Positions 7,574-14,283 of a stretch of 14,297 nt of DNA are shown here, in pieces. The notes under the pieces are model-generated. The model was given only the letters and a program-made list of their open reading frames with translations. It was not told the origin of the DNA and did not search any database. The DNA lies in NCBI GenBank assembly GCA_029068025.1, contig JAIEDJ010000097.1, positions 1 to 14,297 of the forward strand. Direction: 5' to 3'. How positions within the stretch are numbered: position 1 is the first letter of the stretch; every line of letters starts with the position of its first letter. The DNA comes from Oscillospiraceae bacterium. GTDB lineage: Bacteria; Bacillota; Clostridia; Oscillospirales; Ruminococcaceae. The position numbers were made by a program, and so were the translations under genes.

Positions 7574-7665
7574 ATACTAATCCCACTTTAGATTATTGAG
7601 ATAAGTGCGCCAATTTCCGCACAGTTACCTATATTTTTATAGGAAACTCTAAGTGGGATAAGTAT
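7574..7665. repeat. ~92-bp nested inverted-repeat element (MITE-like)
   Basis: Outer arms 7574-7592 (ATACTAATCCCACTTTAGA) and 7648-7665 are inverted copies with one mismatch and one extra base. Inside are two further hairpins: GTGCG/CGCAC (7605-7609, 7618-7622) and a perfect CCTATA-TTTT-TATAGG (7628-7643). The element fills most of the gap between the lipoprotein paralogues, and its right edge reaches the TAA stop of the upstream gene. It has no coding capacity. It could be a small non-autonomous transposable element or an RNA-processing hairpin; no transposase is nearby. Confidence 0.6.
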
Positions 7666-8690
7666 TAATTATATGTAAACACGCCGTCAAGCCAATCCTG
7701 TTCAGATGAGGCGGCGACCGAACCAACGTTCTTTTCCGCGGTATACAGCTCAAACTGAAGCGGATCCGAGAATTTGAATGTGTATGTGATACTGGCTTCC
7801 TCGTCAGCTAAAGTATTCTTGTTGACAAGCGTGAACTCATCTGCTTCAAACAGTGCGGCTCTGCAAAGTGTAAAATGTTCGTTTGGAACATTGATCTTTT
7901 CGTCGATCCTTGGTTTGCCGGACTGCTCCCAATCCCAATATACACCGCAGCCCGGTTCGGATTCCGCGACAAATCCATAGTACCATTCTCCGTCCTTCAA
8001 AACGGCAAAATCAACCGCTTTGTGTACAAGTCTTTCGGGGTTGTCACCAAAGTAATAGCGCATTGCAAGAACAGGCAGTTCCATATCGTAAACATCAAGA
8101 TAGCTGCCTATCTTATCAACAAGCAGAAGCTCTCCGGGCTGATATTGAGCGCCCGCGAACCCGGTCACATCGCCGGATATGCCTGTGATCACGGGTTCCT
8201 CTCCATCCTTTGTGATCTCAACGAAACATTTGCTGACAAATATCTTGCCGGGGAAGCTTTCTTTATCGGTTCTCACATCGCTCCCTACAAGCTTTATTGT
8301 GTAATCGCCGAAGGTAAGCGTCTCAAATTCCATGCTTTCAAGTCCCATTGCCACTCTATATGGACCAAAATACCCGCACCCCTCCGATGTGGTCTCCTCA
8401 ACATGAAAATCGGGTATTTCGGTCTCTCCGTAAACCCCTCTCTTATCAATAAAGGGGTACTTCCCTTCATAGGGATTTATGAATTCAGGCGTGCTCTTGC
8501 TTGGCGAACTCTCCGAAGACGAATCAGAAATGTCCGAGCTTTCGGAAAACGAGTCGGAAGTATCCGAACTCTCCGAAATGTTCACGTTTTGGGGGTCGAC
8601 GCTGCCCGGCGCGTCAACTCTGTCGCTGCAAGCGGTAAGTCCGCCGAGAATAAGTGCTGATGTGATGATTGCCGTGATTTGTTTTTTCAT
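7665..8690 (-). CDS. Putative lipoprotein of unknown function, paralogue 2
   Basis: This 341-residue protein has a lipoprotein signal (begins MKKQITAIITSALILGG, lipobox LTAC, Cys at 21). A Ser/Asp/Glu repeat linker (about 38-65) follows, then a globular domain homologous to the 6575-7525 product. Shared landmarks are VYGETEIPDF, TFGDYTIKLVGSDVRTD, SFPGKIFV, DKIGSYLDVYDMELP, MRYYFGDNPERLV and DEFTLVNKNTLADEEA. The family is not recognised. The start at 8690 is supported by AAAGGAG (8698-8704) 7 nt upstream. It is the first gene of a two-gene unit driven by the sigma-A promoter at 8761-8789. The stop codon overlaps the edge of the inverted-repeat element, so the last residues may derive from that insertion. 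Confidence 0.8.
   Translation of the reverse strand: MKKQITAIITSALILGGLTACSDRVDAPGSVDPQNVNISESSDTSDSFSESSDISDSSSESSPSKSTPEFINPYEGKYPFIDKRGVYGETEIPDFHVEETTSEGCGYFGPYRVAMGLESMEFETLTFGDYTIKLVGSDVRTDKESFPGKIFVSKCFVEITKDGEEPVITGISGDVTGFAGAQYQPGELLLVDKIGSYLDVYDMELPVLAMRYYFGDNPERLVHKAVDFAVLKDGEWYYGFVAESEPGCGVYWDWEQSGKPRIDEKINVPNEHFTLCRAALFEADEFTLVNKNTLADEEASITYTFKFSDPLQFELYTAEKNVGSVAASSEQDWLDGVFTYN
8505..8579 (-). repeat. Ser/Asp/Glu repeat linker inside the lipoprotein gene
   Basis: Codons 38-62 of the 7665-8690 gene encode repeats of the form SESSD-x-SDS (ISESSDTSDSFSESSD and so on), visible in the DNA as imperfect copies of a TCCGAACTCTCCGAA-like unit. It probably acts as a flexible spacer between the lipid anchor and the folded domain. 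Such repeats can change in length between strains. Confidence 0.7.
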
Positions 8691-8760
8691 AAGTATTCTC
8701 CTTTGTAAAAAATATGTTCTGAAGCTCTGCTGTCATATACCATTCAGACTTTCTGAAATT

Positions 8761-8789
8761 ATTTTAACACGTTTTATGATCTATGTCAA
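8761..8789 (-). promoter_or_regulatory. Sigma-A promoter of the lipoprotein unit
   Basis: On the - strand TTGACA (8784-8789) is followed after exactly 17 nt by TAAAAT (8761-8766), a near-consensus housekeeping promoter. Initiation near 8754 would give a leader of about 64 nt before the ATG at 8690. Confidence 0.85.
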
Positions 8790-8793
8790 CAAT

Positions 8794-8832
8794 TGTTACA
8801 AAGCTGTAATTAAATTGTAACCGTTTTGTAAT
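8794..8832 (-). promoter_or_regulatory. Four 11-bp-spaced direct repeats upstream of the -35 (PhoP/PhoB-like box)
   Basis: Read on the - strand, the hexamers ATTACA, GTTACA, ATTACA and GTAACA occur with exact 11-bp spacing (in + coordinates TGTWAY-like units start at 8827, 8816, 8805 and 8794). A fifth, TTGACA, is the -35 itself at a 10-bp step. OmpR/PhoB-family regulators bind direct repeats of this period: TTAACA-like units for Bacillus PhoP and TGTCA for E. coli PhoB. The position, directly abutting the -35, suits an activator. The identity of the regulator is inferred only from layout. Confidence 0.55.
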
Positions 8833-8855
8833 ATTTCTCGGCTCGGCTGGCTTGC

Positions 8856-8891
8856 ATAAAAAATTCTCCCCGCCAAAAACGGCGGGGAGAA
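8856..8891 (-). terminator. Rho-independent terminator of the glgBCD operon
   Basis: A perfect 11-bp stem (8864-8874 TTCTCCCCGCC, 8881-8891 GGCGGGGAGAA) with a 6-nt loop is followed on the - strand by a T run (TTTTTTA). It starts 21 nt after the glgD stop. It also separates the operon from the promoter region of the lipoprotein unit. Confidence 0.92.
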
Positions 8892-8912
8892 AAGCTATTA
8901 ACTTGGCAGCTA

Positions 8913-10040
8913 TTACACTACCGCGCCCTTGGAAATGTAAACAGGGAAGTCGGGCGAACCGGTGATGGAGCGTCCCTTCGAGAGAGTAACGTCCTTGTCG
9001 GCGATAGCGTCGGTGAAGGATGCCTTCTCGTCTATCACGCAGTCCTGCATAACGATCGCGTTCTTGACTACCGCGCCCTTCTTTACTTTAACGCCGCGGA
9101 ACAGCACGGAGTTTTCGACAATGCCGTCGATGATGCAGCCGTCCGCGATAACGGAGCCCTTGACATTGCAGTCGATGCCGTACTTCGCGGGAGCGACATC
9201 GCGTACTCTCGTATAGATCGGAGTATCCAGTGAGAACACCTCGCGGGAAATATCGCGGTTCATCATGTCCATGGTAGCCTTGTAGTAGGTCTTCATGGAG
9301 TCGATGATCTCGAAGTACTTGTCATACTTGTAGCCGAGGATCTTGAAATCGTGCAGCTTGTGCTGGAGGATGTCCGTCTCAAAGCTGTAGAGACTGCGGC
9401 ACTCGCTGTCACGGATTATTCCCTCGAGGAACTTGCGCTTCATAACATATACATTCAGCGCAACGTTCACCTCGCCGCTTATGGACGGTCTTGCGAGAAC
9501 GTCATAAACGGTGTTGTTCGCGTCAACATAGAGGATAGTCTGCATAGCGGTCCTTTCCTCGGAAAGAGTAGCCGTGCCGTATACGCAGGTGATGTCCGCT
9601 TCGTTCTTCTCGTGAAAATCAACGATGGGGCGAAGATCCATATTGGCGATCACATTGCTGTCCGACATAACGACATACTCAGCCTTGCTCTCGCTGATAA
9701 ACTCAGCAACGCCGGCAAGAGCCTCAAGTCTGCCGCGGTACATCTTAGCGGCGGACTCGCGTCCGTAAGGCGGCAGGATGTGCAGACCACCGGTCTTGCG
9801 CGCCAGATCCCACTCGGAACCCATTCCGAGGTGATTCATCAAAGAATAGTAGTTCTGCTTGGTGATGATCCCGACCTGAGTGATACCCGAGTTTACCATG
9901 CCCGAAAGCGGGAAATCGATAAGACGGTACTTGCTGCCGAACGGAACGCTTGCCAGCGCTCTCGCCTTTGTCAGCTCGGGAAGGCATTGTTCGTGCATAT
10001 TAGCAAAAATCAAGCCCAAAACGTTAGCCATACTTGCCAT
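8913..10040 (-). CDS. glgD: GlgD, non-catalytic subunit of glucose-1-phosphate adenylyltransferase
   Basis: This 375-residue protein resembles GlgC over its length: a nucleotidyltransferase fold with VPFGSKYRLIDFPLSGMVNSGI at ~32-53, then a left-handed beta-helix tail (about 285-370) with VKGSVIADGCIIDG and VKKGAVVKNAIVMQD. The catalytic signatures of GlgC are changed. The GGxGxRL loop is replaced by GLIFANMHEQCLPEL, and the SGDHIYKMDY motif reads SDSNVIANMDL. This is the normal state for GlgD, which in Firmicutes pairs with GlgC and raises the activity of the heterotetramer rather than catalysing ADP-glucose formation itself. The start at 10040 has AAAGGAAG 8 nt upstream; a second ATG at 10031 is possible. 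It lies 27 nt after the glgC stop and is the last gene of the operon. Confidence 0.93.
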   Translation of the reverse strand: MASMANVLGLIFANMHEQCLPELTKARALASVPFGSKYRLIDFPLSGMVNSGITQVGIITKQNYYSLMNHLGMGSEWDLARKTGGLHILPPYGRESAAKMYRGRLEALAGVAEFISESKAEYVVMSDSNVIANMDLRPIVDFHEKNEADITCVYGTATLSEERTAMQTILYVDANNTVYDVLARPSISGEVNVALNVYVMKRKFLEGIIRDSECRSLYSFETDILQHKLHDFKILGYKYDKYFEIIDSMKTYYKATMDMMNRDISREVFSLDTPIYTRVRDVAPAKYGIDCNVKGSVIADGCIIDGIVENSVLFRGVKVKKGAVVKNAIVMQDCVIDEKASFTDAIADKDVTLSKGRSITGSPDFPVYISKGAVV

Positions 10041-10067
10041 ATCAAAAACTTCCTTTCCACATTCAAC

Positions 10068-11273
10068 TTATATGTCCTTGGATATCATAGCCTTGGGCGG
10101 CGCTACTGCCTTATCGGATACGTTTACGTGATGTCCGATGACTGCCACGCCCCACTGGGTCTTGTCCTCAACAAGCTCGGGACGCTCGCCTATGTGCGCG
10201 CCCTCTCCGACAACGCAGTCCTCACCGACGATAGCGTACTCGATGACCGCGCCCTTCTTAACTACCGTGCCGGGCATGATGATACTGTCGTGAATAACAG
10301 CGCCTTCCTCAACGGTAACGCCCGCGAAAAGGATCGAGAAGTCGATAGAGCCGTTTATCTCGCAGCCCTCGGCAATCATGGAGTTTTCGATCTTGCTCTC
10401 GGGACCCGCGTAGTGCGGCGGCATAACGGGGTTGCGCGAGTAGATCTTCCAGCTGTTGTCCAGCAGATCAAGCGGAACGTTCGGGTCGAGAACGTCCATA
10501 TTCGCTTCCCACAGGGAATCGATGGTTCCGACGTCCTTCCAGTAGCCGTCGAAGTGGTAGGCTACCATCTTTTCCTTGTTGTCGAGCATAGCCGGGATTA
10601 TGTTCTTACCGAAGTCCTTTGTAGCTTCAGCATCGTTCTCGTTGTCGATGAGATATTTTCTAAGCTTGTTCCACGAGAATACGTAGATACCCATTGAAGC
10701 GAGGTTGGACTTGGGCTCCTTGGGCTTCTCCGCGAATTCGGTGATGTTTCCGTCAGCGTCGGCGGTCATGATTCCGAATCTGGGAGCCTCCTCCCACGGA
10801 ACTTCAAGAACCGCGATGGTAGCGTCCGCGTTGTGAGTCTTGTGGAAGTCCACCATCTTGGAGTAGTCCATCTTATAGATGTGATCGCCCGAGAGGATAA
10901 CAACATACTCGGGGTTGTAGCGGTCAATAAAGCCGATGTTCTGGTAAATGGCGTTTGCCGTACCGGAATACCACGACTTGCCGGACGCGGTCTCGTAAGG
11001 CGGCAGAACGTGCACGCCTCCGTGCGCTCTGTCAAGACCCCACGGTTGACCGTTGCCGATATACTCGTTGAGCACCATCGGCTGATACTGCGTAAGAACG
11101 CCCACGGTATCGATACCGGAGTTTACGCAGTTGGAAAGCGGAAAATCAATGATCCTGTACTTGCCGCCATACGGAACGGCGGGCTTCGCCATATCCTGCG
11201 TCAGCGCGTACAGACGGCTGCCTTGACCGCCCGCGAGCAGCATGGCAACACATTCCTTTTTAATGTGGTTCAT
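10068..11273 (-). CDS. glgC: Glucose-1-phosphate adenylyltransferase, catalytic subunit GlgC
   Basis: This 401-residue enzyme makes ADP-glucose and diphosphate from ATP and glucose 1-phosphate, the committed step of bacterial glycogen synthesis. All key motifs are intact: nucleotide loop LLAGGQGSRLYALT (12-25) with KPAVPYGGKYRIIDF, WYSGTANAI (101-109), SGDHIYKMDY (128-137, catalytic Asp 130), and EFAEKPKEPKSNLASMGIY with the sugar-phosphate-binding Lys in FAEKP. A left-handed beta-helix domain (about 292-380) carries hexapeptide-like repeats. Length is typical. The start at 11273 has AGGAGGA about 8 nt upstream, in the 35-nt gap after glgB. It should form a hetero-oligomer with GlgD encoded next. 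Confidence 0.97.
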   Translation of the reverse strand: MNHIKKECVAMLLAGGQGSRLYALTQDMAKPAVPYGGKYRIIDFPLSNCVNSGIDTVGVLTQYQPMVLNEYIGNGQPWGLDRAHGGVHVLPPYETASGKSWYSGTANAIYQNIGFIDRYNPEYVVILSGDHIYKMDYSKMVDFHKTHNADATIAVLEVPWEEAPRFGIMTADADGNITEFAEKPKEPKSNLASMGIYVFSWNKLRKYLIDNENDAEATKDFGKNIIPAMLDNKEKMVAYHFDGYWKDVGTIDSLWEANMDVLDPNVPLDLLDNSWKIYSRNPVMPPHYAGPESKIENSMIAEGCEINGSIDFSILFAGVTVEEGAVIHDSIIMPGTVVKKGAVIEYAIVGEDCVVGEGAHIGERPELVEDKTQWGVAVIGHHVNVSDKAVAPPKAMISKDI

Positions 11274-11308
11274 AAAAACTTCCTCCTATTCAGAATTTTA
11301 TATAATTA

Positions 11309-13525
11309 TTATCTTTTTTTGCCGCGTTTTTTCTTGCCCGAATGAGGCTGATTCTTCACGGGCGGTTTAGCGGACGGCGTATTGACCGGTGCCGCGGGAG
11401 CCGCTTGGGGAACCTCTTCCTTTACTTCGGGAGCTTCCGCCTTGACCTCTGGGATCTCCGTAGTTTCTTCGGGAGCTTCCGCTTTATCTTCGGGAGCCGC
11501 TGTGTTTTCCTCCGTAACCTCTGGCTTTACCTCGGGAGCCGCTTTTTCCTCAACAGCCGCCGCTTCGGGAGCGGTCTCCGCCGGGATCTCATTGGAAGCG
11601 GCTTCCGGCTTAGGCTCGTCGTCCTTCGGATCGCGGATATTCTTCGGCTTCAGGAAGATCGCGGACATCGGCGGGATATCAAGCGCTATTCTGTACTGTT
11701 CTTCGTGCATCGGCTGATCCTTGGCGGTCACAGTGCCGTTGGAAATTCCGCTGCCGCCGAACTTAACGTCGTCCGAGCTGAAGATCTCCTCGTAATCCGC
11801 GTAATACGGAACACCTATCTCGTAGATCTCGTGACGGACGGGCTGGAAGTTGCAGACAACGATGATCTCGTCCTTGTTCTTGGCGATTCTTCTGAACGCG
11901 ATAACAGAATTCTGGTTGTCCTCCGCAGAGATCCAGTGGAAGCCTTCCCAGCTCGTATCACATTCCCACAGCGCGGGGGTCTCCTTGTAGAATTTGTTGA
12001 TCGCCTTTACATATTGGAAGTATTTGTAGTGCGGTTCAAATTCCATTACCTCCCAGTCAAGCTGTGACTGGAAGTTCCACTCTTTGTATTGAGCGAACTC
12101 CTGTCCCATAAACATCAGCTTCTTGCCGGGATGCGCCATCATATAACCGAGGAACGTTCTCATCGAGTGGAAACGGTACTCGCGCGGACCGCCCATCTTA
12201 TCAAGCATGGAGCACTTTCCGTAAACCACCTCGTCATGGCTTATCGGCAGCACGAAGTTCTCCGAGAACGCGTAGTAGAACGAGAACGTAACAAGATTGT
12301 GATTATACGGTCTTCCAAGCGGATCCATGCTCATATATCTGAGCATATCGTTCATCCAGCCCATATTCCACTTGAAGTTGAAGCCCAGTCCTCCGATATC
12401 CGCGGGCTTCGTTACCATCGGCCACGCCGTGGATTCCTCCGCGATCATCAGAATATTCGGGTGTTCCTTGAAAACGGCGGCGTTCAGCTTTTGCAGGAAC
12501 GCGATAGCTTCAAGGTTTTCCTTGCCGCCCTTATTGTTGAGCCGCCATTCGCCGTCGCGGCGGTCGTAGTCGAGATACAGCATAGACGCTACCGCGTCCA
12601 CGCGCAGACCGTCTATGTGGTATTTATCGATCCAGTAATTCGCGTTGGAAACAAGGAACGACTGAACCTCGGGCAGTCCCCAGTTGAAGATGTGGGTACC
12701 CCAGTTCTTGTGCTCGCGCTTGAACGGATCTGCGTACTCATAGCAGCTCTCGCCGTCCCATTCGTACAGACCCGCCGCGTCCTTGGGGAAGTGCGCGGGA
12801 ACCCAGTCCACGATAACGCCGATACCCGCCTGATGACATCTGTCAATAAAATACATAAAGTCATGCGGAGTACCGAAACGCGATGTCGGCGCAAAATATC
12901 CTATCTGCTGATAGCCCCACGAACCGTCGAACGGATATTCGCCGATCGGCATAAGCTCCACATGAGTATAACCCATTTCGGTGAGGTAGGGGATGAGCTC
13001 GTCCGCAAGCATATGGTAGCTAAGATAATTCTCGCCCGACTTCTTCCACGAGCCGATATTCATTTCATAAATATTCAGCGGACTTTCGTATACGTTGGCG
13101 CTGTTCAGCTTCTCCATATACTTTGAGTCTTTCCACTCGTATCCGTCGAGATCGTAGAACTTTGTCGCGGTGTTCGGACGAAGCTCCATATGATAACCGT
13201 AAGGATCGGCTTTGAGCTTTATCAGACCATCGGTTGCCTCAACGCTGTACTTATAATTATCGTACTGCTTTATACCCGGAACAAACAGCTCCCAGATACC
13301 GCCGTCGCTGATCTTGTTCATATAATGCTGTGTGCGGTCCCAGTGATTGAAATCGCCGACGATACTTACAGACTTCGCGTGAGGCGCCCAGCATCGGAAG
13401 ATCACTCCGCTTTTGCCGTCAACGGTATCCTTGTGAGAACCGAAGAACTCATAAGCGTGAGCGTTTTCGCCCTGGTGGAATAAATACAACGGGATATTGT
13501 ATTTTTCCGGTACAACAATTGCCAT
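11309..13525 (-). CDS. glgB: 1,4-alpha-glucan branching enzyme GlgB (GH13) with a long Ala/Glu/Pro tail
   Basis: This 738-residue enzyme cuts alpha-1,4-glucan chains and rejoins them as alpha-1,6 branches. An N-terminal CBM48 domain (about 25-125, FRCWAPHAKSVSIVGDFNHWD) precedes the GH13 barrel. Motifs are VELMPIGEYPFDGSWGYQ (189-206), DWVPAHF, DGLRVDAVASM with nucleophile Asp 310, IAEESTAWP with acid/base Glu 363, and ISHDEV with Asp 431. The all-beta C-terminal domain ends near 628. Residues ~634-738 are an extra tail rich in Ala, Glu and Pro (units such as EVKAEAPE) ending in the basic HSGKKKRGKKR. This tail is not part of the usual GlgB fold and should be disordered. The start at 13525 has AGGAGGT about 8 nt upstream. 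It is the first gene of glgB-glgC-glgD; no glycogen synthase or phosphorylase gene is in the window. Confidence 0.96.
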   Translation of the reverse strand: MAIVVPEKYNIPLYLFHQGENAHAYEFFGSHKDTVDGKSGVIFRCWAPHAKSVSIVGDFNHWDRTQHYMNKISDGGIWELFVPGIKQYDNYKYSVEATDGLIKLKADPYGYHMELRPNTATKFYDLDGYEWKDSKYMEKLNSANVYESPLNIYEMNIGSWKKSGENYLSYHMLADELIPYLTEMGYTHVELMPIGEYPFDGSWGYQQIGYFAPTSRFGTPHDFMYFIDRCHQAGIGVIVDWVPAHFPKDAAGLYEWDGESCYEYADPFKREHKNWGTHIFNWGLPEVQSFLVSNANYWIDKYHIDGLRVDAVASMLYLDYDRRDGEWRLNNKGGKENLEAIAFLQKLNAAVFKEHPNILMIAEESTAWPMVTKPADIGGLGFNFKWNMGWMNDMLRYMSMDPLGRPYNHNLVTFSFYYAFSENFVLPISHDEVVYGKCSMLDKMGGPREYRFHSMRTFLGYMMAHPGKKLMFMGQEFAQYKEWNFQSQLDWEVMEFEPHYKYFQYVKAINKFYKETPALWECDTSWEGFHWISAEDNQNSVIAFRRIAKNKDEIIVVCNFQPVRHEIYEIGVPYYADYEEIFSSDDVKFGGSGISNGTVTAKDQPMHEEQYRIALDIPPMSAIFLKPKNIRDPKDDEPKPEAASNEIPAETAPEAAAVEEKAAPEVKPEVTEENTAAPEDKAEAPEETTEIPEVKAEAPEVKEEVPQAAPAAPVNTPSAKPPVKNQPHSGKKKRGKKR

Positions 13526-13605
13526 TTAAAATACCTCCTAATCGGTTTGCGGAACTATTCTGTAAATGATCTTTACGGAACACAAGGATCAGCCTCATCC
13601 GTTGA

Positions 13606-13617
13606 GAAAACGTTTTC
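13606..13617. promoter_or_regulatory. cre-like palindrome in the glgB leader
   Basis: GAAAACGTTTTC is a perfect 12-bp palindrome with the CG centre of LacI/CcpA-family operators (consensus TGNAARCGNWWWCA); the outer T and A are not matched. It lies about 55-65 nt downstream of the predicted glgB start point, a position suited to repression by roadblock. The cognate regulator is inferred. Confidence 0.5.
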
Positions 13618-13676
13618 CGCATATTTTTGTTGAACTTGTACAAAATCGGATAAGGTTTGCATATTCCTTTATTGCT

Positions 13677-13705
13677 ATTGTAACATATAAGCCAAAATTT
13701 TGCAA
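13677..13705 (-). promoter_or_regulatory. Sigma-A promoter of the glgBCD operon
   Basis: On the - strand TTGCAA (13700-13705) is followed after 17 nt by TACAAT (13677-13682), with TG one base before the -10 (extended -10). Initiation near 13670 gives a leader of about 145 nt before the glgB ATG, which holds a small GTAAA/TTTAC hairpin and the cre-like palindrome. Confidence 0.75.
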
Positions 13706-13789
13706 TAGCTTTGTTGGTTTTTCATGATTTTTGACATTTTTATTTTAAAAGTTTGTTGATTTTTCACAATAAAAAGCTGTTCTTTGCTT

Positions 13790-13803
13790 TGAAAACGTTT
13801 ACA
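13790..13803. promoter_or_regulatory. cre-like site upstream of the glgB promoter
   Basis: TGAAAACGTTTACA (reverse TGTAAACGTTTTCA) fits the 14-base core of the CcpA cre consensus on the - strand. It lies about 125 bp upstream of the predicted glgB start point, where CcpA sites can activate, and also overlaps the -35 of a possible + strand promoter. Confidence 0.55.
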
Positions 13804-13831
13804 GACCTCGTAATTGATCTATATTTATATA

Positions 13832-14142
13832 TGTCGATCTTGGCGTGGGCGCTTTGTGCTGTTTTTGTCGTGTTGATCTTGGCTGGTTTTAAAATGTTGA
13901 CGAGGGGCTGTTGATCTAAAAGAAATTTCAAAACCGTGCGTTGCTTCGCAACGCACTAGCCAGCCCCCCGCCGCCCACCGCGAGCGTTTTGCGCGTAGCG
14001 CATAATGCGTGCGCGGTATGCGGCGGAGAACTGCTTTTTGAAATTTCTCCTGCGCGTTTAAATTGTTGATCTTGGCTTAAGTTCTTTGTGCCGTTATTGT
14101 AATGTTGATCGTGGCTATGCAGGCTTGTCTGCCTGAAAAGGA
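13832..14142. repeat. Degenerate ~39-bp repeats with a GTTGATCTTGGCT core
   Basis: The core GTTGATCTTGGCT or close variants begins at 13833, 13872 and 13910 (steps of 39 and 38) and again at 14065 and 14104 (step of 39). Segments 13832-13884 and 14064-14116 align over 53 bases without gaps, with 42 matches. The run is split in two by the inverted-repeat element at 13921-14048. Confidence 0.7.
13921..14048. repeat. 128-bp inverted-repeat element with internal hairpins
   Basis: Perfect 13-bp terminal inverted repeats, AGAAATTTCAAAA (13921-13933) and its reverse complement (14036-14048), enclose GC-rich DNA. Inside are a perfect 9-bp hairpin GTGCGTTGC-TTC-GCAACGCAC (13936-13956) and a long interrupted stem closed by CCGCCGC/GCGGCGG. 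It is much more GC-rich than its flanks. It resembles a dispersed, foldable intergenic repeat (REP or MITE class) inserted in the 39-bp repeat run. Confidence 0.65.
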
Positions 14143-14265
14143 CAAGTCGCATTTAGTGACGATCACTGTGTACGTAGGCGGCGTGTGCGCTTCAAATTTT
14201 AGACTAATAACTAGTTTGCATTACAGAAAAATGCGGGAGGGAGGGGGATTAGAGGGAGAGGTCGG

Positions 14266-14283
14266 GTTGTCGCAAGCGACAAC
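14266..14283. other. Perfect hairpin at the right edge
   Basis: GTTGTCGC and GCGACAAC form an 8-bp perfect stem with an AA loop. No T run follows on the + strand (GCTAAGGGGG), so it is not a typical terminator. It may be part of another dispersed repeat that continues beyond the window. Confidence 0.5.

Noticed and set aside
7875..8660. 261-codon open frame on the + strand
   Set aside because: It is antisense to the lipoprotein gene at 7665-8690, which has a lipobox, a ribosome binding site, a promoter and a paralogue.
8913..10040. GlgD as a second active ADP-glucose pyrophosphorylase
   Set aside because: The nucleotide loop and the SGDH catalytic motif of GlgC are replaced, as is normal for the non-catalytic GlgD subunit.
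9351..10697. 448-codon open frame on the + strand
   Set aside because: It lies antisense across glgD, their intergenic gap and most of glgC. Both - strand genes are unmistakable, and the product is low-complexity with no family resemblance. It is a codon-bias shadow.
11342..12067. + strand frame rich in Arg, Leu, Gly and Phe
   Set aside because: It is antisense to the repetitive glgB tail; the composition simply mirrors the Ala/Glu/Pro repeats.
12089..13126. 345-codon open frame on the + strand
   Set aside because: It is fully antisense to the catalytic domain of glgB, with no ribosome binding site or recognisable product.
13832..14142. CRISPR array
   Set aside because: The repeated core is short and degenerate, the 39-bp period leaves no proper spacer/repeat structure, an inverted-repeat element interrupts it, and no cas gene is present.
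13928..14152. 74-codon - strand frame in the repeat region
   Set aside because: It runs through the inverted-repeat element and 39-bp repeats, has no strong ribosome binding site and gives a low-complexity product.
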